Below are positions 6,230-10,038 of a stretch of DNA of 10,038 nucleotides, piece after piece. Below the pieces are notes generated by a model that did no database searches, was not told the DNA's origin, and saw only the letters and a program-made list of their open reading frames with translations. Position numbers and translations under genes: made by a program. The DNA comes from CAYMJM01 sp964391325 (GTDB lineage: Bacteria > Patescibacteriota > Dojkabacteria > B142 > JAFGMG01): NCBI GenBank assembly GCA_964391325.1, contig CAYMJM010000025.1, forward strand, positions 1 through 10,038. The letters are read 5' to 3'. The stretch's first letter is position 1. Every line of letters begins with the position of its first letter.

Positions 6230-6559
6230 TTACTTTCTGATAACTTTCTCTAACAACAATCTTCTTTTGAAGCCACCATTCTTGACATTTTTTTTATCTG
6301 CTTCTTCAATAATATCTTCTAAACAAAGGCCATTAAACTCTGCCATAGCTCTTATTAATTCTAACTTATCAGCTAATTCCTTTTTTCGTTCTTCTAAACT
6401 ATTAGCTGTTTTCACTTCCTGTAGTTCCTCGCTATCTTTTTTCAATAGATATTGCCAGTATTCCTCCGGTGATAAAGTTCTGTAAATTGGAGTTTCTCCA
6501 TTACTCTCTATGATTTTAGGTATTTTATCACGGACTAACTTATCACATACTTGTTTCAT
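6230..6559 (-). CDS. MazG-like all-alpha nucleotide pyrophosphohydrolase
   Basis: The 109-residue protein begins with KLVRDKIPKIIESNGETPIY (7-26), the hallmark of the small phosphoribosyl-ATP-pyrophosphohydrolase-like/MazG-like family. It carries the metal-binding helices EELQE (44-48) and ELADKLELI (61-69, with E61 and D64), and ends in the typical NGGFKRRLLLEKV. Members hydrolyse nucleoside triphosphates or related substrates to monophosphate and pyrophosphate, often as house-cleaning enzymes; the substrate here cannot be told. It is one of the few genes in the window with a clear Shine-Dalgarno site, AAGGAG seven bases before the ATG. A possible extended -10 promoter lies at 6603-6610. No his genes accompany it, so a role in histidine synthesis is unlikely. 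Confidence 0.88.
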   Translation of the reverse strand: MKQVCDKLVRDKIPKIIESNGETPIYRTLSPEEYWQYLLKKDSEELQEVKTANSLEERKKELADKLELIRAMAEFNGLCLEDIIEEADKKNVKNGGFKRRLLLEKVIRK

Positions 6560-6602
6560 ATTAATACTCCTTTACTAATAAAACTTGATACATTTTTCGG
6601 AT

Positions 6603-6610
6603 AGTATACC
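6603..6610 (-). promoter_or_regulatory. Possible extended -10 promoter before the MazG-like gene
   Basis: On the minus strand TGGTATACT contains a near-consensus -10 box TATACT preceded by TG one base away. No good -35 is present. The gene could instead be read through from tRNA-Trp, since no U-tracted terminator separates them. Confidence 0.35.
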
Positions 6611-6651
6611 AAGCTTGTCTTAATAAGCTCATTGGCTTGACTATTTATATA

Positions 6652-6726
6652 TGGCAGGGCTGCCAGGATTCGAACCAGGACGAAGGGTTTTGGAGACCCT
6701 CATGCTACCGTTGACATCACAGCCCT
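6652..6726 (-). tRNA. trnW: tRNA-Trp (anticodon CCA), 3' CCA encoded
   Basis: The acceptor arms AGGGCTG and CAGCCCT pair fully, followed by discriminator G and an encoded CCA. The anticodon stem AGGGT/ACCCT encloses loop CTCCAAA with anticodon CCA. The D arm is ATGT/GCAT, and the T arm has a normal TTCGAAT loop but a U-U mismatch in the middle of its stem. The CCA end is encoded here, unlike in the two tRNA-Thr genes. Only UGG is read, in line with UGA acting as stop. tRNA-Trp near secE-nusG is a common arrangement. Confidence 0.96.
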
Positions 6727-6758
6727 AGCTGTACTTTATGTAGCAAAACTATTGATGA

Positions 6759-6764
6759 ATTATA
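6759..6764 (-). promoter_or_regulatory. Likely -10 box for tRNA-Trp
   Basis: A perfect TATAAT on the minus strand lies about 33 bases before the mature tRNA 5' end. It sits just after a 7-bp hairpin (GTAATTT/AAATTAC, 6767-6784) that overlaps the rlmB-like stop codon. The -35 region is weak, so the tRNA may also be read through from the methyltransferase gene. Confidence 0.4.
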
Positions 6765-6780
6765 CAGTAATTTATAAAAA

Positions 6781-7500
6781 TTACGAAGTTGAACCAAGGT
6801 CTTGCCTTAACACCTCATACATCACAATTGCAGCTGCCACACTCATATTTAATGAATTAACTTTCCCTTTCATGGGGATCTCAAGTGTTTTATCACATTT
6901 ACTTAGTATTTCCTGACTGAGTGATCTATCCTCACCGCCGATAATGAGTAAAAGAGGTTTGGATAGCGGAGTGGAGAAGAGTTTTTTCGAGTTTTCGCTC
7001 CGTTCTATCCCAACAACTTGAAGTCCTGCTTTTTGGGCATCTTTAATTGTTTGAAATAAGTTGTGGTTTATCACTGGGAGATGCTCTGTTGCTCCCATGG
7101 CAGCTCTTCTGATTTGAGGAGTAAGTGAAATTTTTGGTGGTAAAACAACTCCTGTAGCTCCAACACATTCTGCTGTGCGGATTATTGCTCCAATATTATG
7201 CTCATATAAAGCCTCTCTAATATAAATTAAAAACGACTTGTTGTCTTTTATTAGTGTATCTAGTGATGTTGTATTTATGTCGCTCCCAAAGGCGATGACT
7301 CCTTGATGTACACCTGTTTTGGACATTTTATTCAATTTGCTCCGCGAAACAGTTTTTACCTTAATATGTTTTTGCTCAGCAAGGGAGAGAATTGATTCTA
7401 TTTGTGAGCTTGGTTTGATGTTCTGCTCTATACTTATTGATTTTAGATTGGTACCTGCTCTCAGGGCTTCATATACTGGATTTCTTCCTTCTATTTGCAT
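6781..7500 (-). CDS. rlmB: TrmH/SpoU-family RNA 2'-O-methyltransferase, RlmB-like
   Basis: The 239-residue protein has the RlmB layout. An N-terminal substrate-binding domain (about 1-75, starting QIEGRNPVYEAL and including GVHQGVIA at 63-70) is followed by a trefoil-knot SPOUT domain. Motif 1 is HNIGAIIRTAECVGATGVVL (101-120, with the catalytic-type R108), motif 2 is LLLIIGGEDRSLSQEI (183-198) and motif 3 is IPMKGKVNSLNMSVAAAI (208-225). RlmB methylates the ribose of G2251 in the 23S rRNA P loop; the exact target cannot be fixed from sequence, and a TrmH-type tRNA target remains possible. Motif 1 reads YEHN rather than the usual DPHN. It is divergent from the structured RNA at 7613 and upstream of tRNA-Trp. 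No Shine-Dalgarno site is evident. Confidence 0.88.
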   Translation of the reverse strand: MQIEGRNPVYEALRAGTNLKSISIEQNIKPSSQIESILSLAEQKHIKVKTVSRSKLNKMSKTGVHQGVIAFGSDINTTSLDTLIKDNKSFLIYIREALYEHNIGAIIRTAECVGATGVVLPPKISLTPQIRRAAMGATEHLPVINHNLFQTIKDAQKAGLQVVGIERSENSKKLFSTPLSKPLLLIIGGEDRSLSQEILSKCDKTLEIPMKGKVNSLNMSVAAAIVMYEVLRQDLGSTS

Positions 7501-7598
7501 TATGTTTTGATAAAAAATATTGTTGTTTGTTAATTTTATAATAGCTTACAAGCAGATACAATTTTATTTTAGAGTGCTAGAATTAAATAAGATTAATT

Positions 7599-7607
7599 TG
7601 CTATAAT
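7599..7607 (+). promoter_or_regulatory. Extended -10 promoter for the structured RNA and tRNA-Thr
   Basis: TGCTATAAT is an extended -10 with a perfect TATAAT (7602-7607). The -35 region is poor. The predicted start, about 7613-7614, coincides with the first base of the long closing helix of the RNA at 7613-7761. This supports a discrete transcript that begins exactly there. Confidence 0.6.
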
Positions 7608-7612
7608 AAAAC

Positions 7613-7761
7613 TGCCTCACATGGTAGTTTGTGAGAATTAATTGAGTCTACAAGCAATTAAAAGGGAATCCGAAATCATCCTGGTTCCGTGGAATCGGGG
7701 TTGAGGACAACCACGCTGTTGGTCGCGCTTCCCAATTAACTTACAGACGAAGTGTGAGGTA
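7613..7761 (+). ncRNA. Unidentified structured RNA with a long closing stem and competing helices
   Basis: The ends pair over a long rod. Bases 7613-7621 pair with 7753-7761 (9 bp, including CCTCACA/TGTGAGG). After a small internal loop, 7627-7635 pairs with 7740-7748 (9 bp, two wobbles), then 7638-7644 pairs with 7733-7739 (TTAATTG/CAATTAA). Inside lie hairpins GGTTC/GAATC (7683-7696) and GGTTG/CAACC (7699-7712). A second CAATTAA at 7655-7661 can pair with the same TTAATTG, giving an alternative local hairpin. There is no open reading frame of note. A free-standing promoter and rod-like fold recall 6S RNA, but I do not recognise conserved 6S, SRP, RNase P, tmRNA or riboswitch sequence. It ends 20 bases before tRNA-Thr, so a shared precursor is possible. 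Confidence 0.6.
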
Positions 7762-7781
7762 TTATTTTGCCGCGAAGAAGT

Positions 7782-7854
7782 GCTGAAGTAGCTCAATGGT
7801 TAGAGCAACGGTTTTGTAAACCGTAGGTTGTGGGTTCGAGTCCCACCTTCAGCT
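7782..7854 (+). tRNA. trnT: tRNA-Thr (anticodon UGU)
   Basis: The acceptor GCTGAAG pairs fully with CTTCAGC and the discriminator is T. D arm GCTC/GAGC, anticodon stem ACGGT/ACCGT with loop TTTGTAA (anticodon TGT, reading ACA), and T arm GTGGG/CCCAC with loop TTCGAGT are all intact. CCA is not encoded. A run of seven T residues (7854-7860) follows directly and may end transcription. Confidence 0.97.
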
Positions 7855-7867
7855 TTTTTTGTTTATG

Positions 7868-7941
7868 ACTGAAGTAGCTCAATGGTTAGAGCAACGGTTT
7901 TGTAAACCGTGGATCACGAGGTTTGAATCTCGCTCCCAGCC
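7868..7941 (+). pseudogene. Chimeric tRNA pseudogene: 5' half of tRNA-Thr(UGU) joined to another 3' half
   Basis: Bases 7869-7910 are an exact 42-base copy of 7783-7824, covering the acceptor 5' strand, D arm and anticodon arm of tRNA-Thr(UGU). From 7911 on the sequence is unrelated to that tRNA: a T-arm-like segment with loop TTTGAAT, where invariant C56 is T, and a 3' end CTCCCAGC. The halves do not fit. Only about three acceptor pairs form, and the T stem works only with an 8-base loop. It looks like a duplication or recombination scar rather than a working tRNA. The foreign 3' part resembles that of a tRNA starting GCTGGGAG. Confidence 0.75.
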
Positions 7942-7982
7942 TATTAGCTATTTATAGACCTTTTTTATCAAAATAATAAATA

Positions 7983-8963
7983 ATGTTTAGGGAATATACA
8001 AATAGCCTAAATGCAAATATATATGCTAATGCCGCTAGGGAGTTAGGGTTTGACATTAAGGTGATTAGTAAAGAAATTGCTTTTTTAAAAATTAAAAAAG
8101 GGAATAAAGAATCATATATTTTGGGCAATATATTAGATTTTAATTTAAGGTTACCCTCAGCAATTGCAAAAAATAAATATGCTACTAATTTACTTTTTAA
8201 ATTATCCTTCCCGGATTTATTTGTAGAACAATATTATTTAAAGCTTGATGATAAAGATAAATATCAGAAAGCATATGATTATTGTAAGTCTAAGAACTAT
8301 GAAGTAGTTATAAAACCTGTAGATATATCTTGTGGTCACGGTGTTAGTATTTTGCCGAGAAATGACGAAGAAGTTGCAGAAGCAATCAATAATATAATTA
8401 AAGGTGATAATGATATTTTAATTGAGGAATATATCCAGGCTAGTAATGAATACAGGGTGTTAATTGTGAAAAACCAAGCAGTCGATGTTTTGAAAAGGAT
8501 TCCGTGTACTGTGCAGGGTGATGGGAAGAGTAATATCCGAAAATTGATCAATAAGGAGAATGAATTCCGGATTAAACATAATTTCGCGTTAATAAATGCT
8601 GACAAAAAAATGAAAGATTATCTGAAGCAACAGGGTAAAACCATTAATTTTACTCCTGCTGAAAAAGAATTTATCAGGTTACGTCAAGAATGTAGTTTTG
8701 ACCAGGGTGGAGTTGTTGTTAGAGTGGATTTAAAACGAATTAATCCGCAATTGTTAAAAACGTTTATTGAGACTGCAAAAGCATCTAAGCTTAATTACAT
8801 TGGATTGGATATCATGGGGGGAGAGTTAGAGTCTGGAAATATCATTTGCTATAAGATAAATGAAATAAATGATGCGGCTATGATGGACATCCATTATTAT
8901 GCTGATTTGATAGAAAAAAGGCCTCTTTGTACTGCAAAGAAAGTTATTGGTATGTTATGGTGA
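7983..8963 (+). CDS. Stand-alone ATP-grasp ligase related to the cyanophycin synthetase ATP-grasp domain
   Basis: The 326-residue protein is essentially one ATP-grasp domain. VVIKPVDISCGHGVSI (108-123) is the ATP-binding strand and loop. DILIEEYIQASNEYRVLIV (144-162) and VQGDGKSNIRKLI (177-189) follow; the GDGK...ELI-like block is typical of CphA and related glutathione-synthetase-like ligases. FDQGGVVVRV (239-248), YIGLDIMGG (272-280) and the metal site INEIND (292-297, E294 and N296) complete it. The Mur-ligase half of cyanophycin synthetase is absent, so it is not a complete CphA. It should ligate an amino acid or peptide by ATP-driven amide formation; the substrate is unknown. No ribosome binding site or clear promoter precedes the ATG. 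Base composition is very A-rich. It sits between two tRNA-Thr genes, next to a truncated reverse transcriptase. Confidence 0.82.
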   Translation: MFREYTNSLNANIYANAARELGFDIKVISKEIAFLKIKKGNKESYILGNILDFNLRLPSAIAKNKYATNLLFKLSFPDLFVEQYYLKLDDKDKYQKAYDYCKSKNYEVVIKPVDISCGHGVSILPRNDEEVAEAINNIIKGDNDILIEEYIQASNEYRVLIVKNQAVDVLKRIPCTVQGDGKSNIRKLINKENEFRIKHNFALINADKKMKDYLKQQGKTINFTPAEKEFIRLRQECSFDQGGVVVRVDLKRINPQLLKTFIETAKASKLNYIGLDIMGGELESGNIICYKINEINDAAMMDIHYYADLIEKRPLCTAKKVIGMLW

Positions 8964-9023
8964 ACACAGTGTCCCATTTTCGCCCCTTATCTTAAAAAGT
9001 AAATTTCTTCAGCGTCACCTCTA

Positions 9024-9722
9024 ATGGTTAAACTTAACGACATCTCTCCATTTAATTCCTTACACCTACCTTTACAACACTTTAATTTTTCACCCTCCTG
9101 GGTATTAAAATGTGATGTCAGACAGTTCTTTGCTAGTATTGATCATCAGATACTTCAAAATATGCTAGTAGATGAGTTCGGGGAGAAAGAAAACGGTATA
9201 CATTGGCTATTAGGGCAGGTAATAGATAGTTTCCATACTGATGCAAGTATAGGCAAAGGGCTACCTTTGGGCAATCTTACTAGTCAGTTATTGGCTAATG
9301 TTTATATGAATAAATTCGATCATTATGTAAAACGTGCATTGGCGATAAGATACTATATCCGTTATGCTGATGATTTTGTGATTCTGCATCGAAACAAAGC
9401 CTACTTACAAAATCTAGTACCACACATTTCGGATTTTCTGGAAAGAGAGCTAAAATTAGAACTGCATCCCAATAAGTTATTTATTAAAACACTGGCCTCA
9501 GGTGTAGATTTTTTGGGTTGGGTACATTTTCCTACACACAGAGTGTTAAGGACCACCACTAAAAGGCGGATGCTCAGGAAAATCCAGCAGCGCATCAATT
9601 CAGCAGATGGGCTGCAGGTTAAGCAGTCACTAGCCTCATATGAAGGTATGCTCATTCATGGAAATGCGTATCACTTGAGGACATTTCTAAAAAATATATC
9701 TGGTAAGGATATCCCATCCTAG
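9024..9722 (+). pseudogene. Reverse transcriptase with intact palm but missing N-terminal fingers (5'-truncated)
   Basis: The 232-codon frame encodes the palm and thumb of a bacterial reverse transcriptase. The first catalytic Asp is in WVLKCDVRQFFASIDHQIL (D31), motif B is GKGLPLGNLTSQLLANVY (77-94), and the catalytic box is YIRYADDFVIL (111-121, D116-D117). Then come FLGWVHFP (163-170) and the basic TTTKRRMLRKIQQR (177-190). The motif B form GNLTSQ places it with the diversity-generating-retroelement/retron-like RTs common in CPR genomes. Full members have about a hundred more residues before the first catalytic Asp; here the frame is closed by a stop at 9000 and no fingers motifs are found upstream. 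It is therefore a remnant or a minimal RT. No Avd-like partner, template repeat or variable repeat is visible. Confidence 0.8.
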
Positions 9723-9737
9723 AGATCGGGTTGTAAT

Positions 9738-9766
9738 TTGTCTATATGGCTATTTTGGACTATAAT
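9738..9766 (+). promoter_or_regulatory. Promoter of tRNA-Thr(GGU)
   Basis: A -35 box TTGTCT (9738-9743), a 17-base spacer and a perfect -10 TATAAT (9761-9766) predict a start near 9773, about 43 bases before the mature tRNA end. Confidence 0.65.
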
Positions 9767-9815
9767 GATGCAGTTTGAACTTCAAGCTGGTTTGTGGTTT
9801 GTAAAATTAACTGGT

Positions 9816-9888
9816 GCTGAAGTAGCTCAGATGGTAGAGCATTCCCATGGTAAGGGAAAGGCCGTGGGTTCGAATCCCACCTTCAGCT
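9816..9888 (+). tRNA. trnT: tRNA-Thr (anticodon GGU)
   Basis: The acceptor GCTGAAG pairs with CTTCAGC, discriminator T. The anticodon stem TTCCC/GGGAA holds loop ATGGTAA (anticodon GGT, reading ACC and ACU). The T arm GTGGG/CCCAC with loop TTCGAAT is intact, and CCA is not encoded. The last 25 bases differ at one position from those of tRNA-Thr(UGU) at 7830-7854, and the first 14 (GCTGAAGTAGCTCA) are identical. Confidence 0.97.
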
Positions 9889-9908
9889 CAGGTTATTACA
9901 CAACTTAG

Positions 9909-10038
9909 ATGAAGAAAATGTATTCCGTATATGTTCTTAAAAGTGCGAAGACAAATACGAGATATATTGGAATGACAGGAAAAGGTCCTGCGGAACGTTT
10001 AAAGGATCATAATGAGAGCAAAAACATTTCGACAGCAC
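9909..10038 (+). CDS. GIY-YIG domain protein (UPF0213-like), cut by window edge
   Basis: The frame from the ATG at 9909 runs open to the right edge (43 codons). YSVYVLKS (5-12) followed by TRYIGMTGKGPAERLKDHN (17-35) is the start of a GIY-YIG nuclease domain; here the two signature triplets read VYV and YIG. Small stand-alone proteins of this type are usually annotated as UPF0213 or predicted endonucleases. A start at the ATG of 9918 is equally possible, and no ribosome binding site decides. Its catalytic Arg and Glu region lies partly or wholly outside the window. Confidence 0.8.
   Translation, partial: MKKMYSVYVLKSAKTNTRYIGMTGKGPAERLKDHNESKNISTA

Noticed and set aside
6601..6640. Interrupted inverted repeat CCAA.GCTT/AAGC.TTGG after tRNA-Trp as a terminator
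   Set aside because: The stem is broken and no U-run follows it on the minus strand.
7645..7735. Cobalamin riboswitch, because of AAAAGGGAATCCG resembling its conserved start
   Set aside because: The rest of the conserved core (the GCCCCCGC and AGCC.GGAGAC blocks) is absent, and the downstream genes are tRNAs.
7613..7761. SRP RNA, RNase P RNA or tmRNA for the structured RNA
   Set aside because: I find no GGAAGGAAGCAGC-like SRP core, no GAGGAAAGUC of RNase P, and no tRNA-like ends with a tag frame.
9723..9815. Template repeat of a diversity-generating retroelement after the RT gene
   Set aside because: No second copy with adenine-specific differences is seen in the window, and the segment is explained by the tRNA-Thr promoter.
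1..10038. CRISPR array or insertion sequence
   Set aside because: No regularly spaced repeats and no transposase frame or terminal inverted repeats were seen.

Overview
The window looks like chromosomal DNA from a small-genome bacterium, most likely a member of the Candidate Phyla Radiation (Patescibacteria). That is an inference. It rests on the AT-rich composition, small proteins, near absence of Shine-Dalgarno sites in front of ribosomal genes, a rearranged secE-nusG-rplKAJL cluster, and a reverse-transcriptase family I associate with these genomes. UGA is a stop codon here (end of secE and of the second ATP-grasp gene) and the only tRNA-Trp reads CCA. This argues against the lineages that recode UGA as glycine. 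I cannot name the lineage more closely.

Left part (1-2092, minus strand): a two-gene operon with its own promoter. It encodes a seven-helix membrane protein of the '7TM transglutaminase-associated' type, then a RimK-related ATP-grasp ligase whose C-terminal half looks like a retropepsin-type aspartyl protease. The ligase gene runs off the left edge. This resembles predicted amidoligase/peptidase membrane systems whose substrate is, as far as I know, uncharacterised.

Middle (2157-5503, minus strand): secE, nusG, rplK, rplA, then a separate promoter, an L10-type leader with a transcription attenuator, rplJ and rplL, closed by a strong terminator. rpoB/rpoC do not follow rplL, and rpmG is not found next to secE. 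Further upstream on the same strand (5754-7500) lie a YjbQ/UPF0047 protein, a MazG-like nucleotide pyrophosphohydrolase, tRNA-Trp(CCA) and an RlmB/TrmH-type 2'-O-methyltransferase. The 303 bases between the yjbQ-like gene and secE hold the secE promoter and no convincing gene.

Right part (7599-10038, plus strand): an extended -10 promoter drives a strongly folded RNA of about 150 nt that I cannot identify. It carries two copies of one 7-nt sequence competing for the same partner. It is followed by tRNA-Thr(UGU), a chimeric tRNA pseudogene made of a 42-nt exact copy of that tRNA's 5' half joined to a foreign 3' half, a stand-alone cyanophycin-synthetase-like ATP-grasp gene, a 5'-truncated reverse transcriptase with an intact palm, tRNA-Thr(GGU), and the start of a GIY-YIG domain gene. 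The two intact tRNA-Thr genes bracket the ATP-grasp/RT block as near-identical direct repeats, which suggests an insertion or recombination island.

The best candidates for something undescribed are the fused ATP-grasp/protease plus 7TM operon, the switch-like RNA at 7613-7761, and the tRNA-Thr-bounded block carrying a second ATP-grasp ligase.
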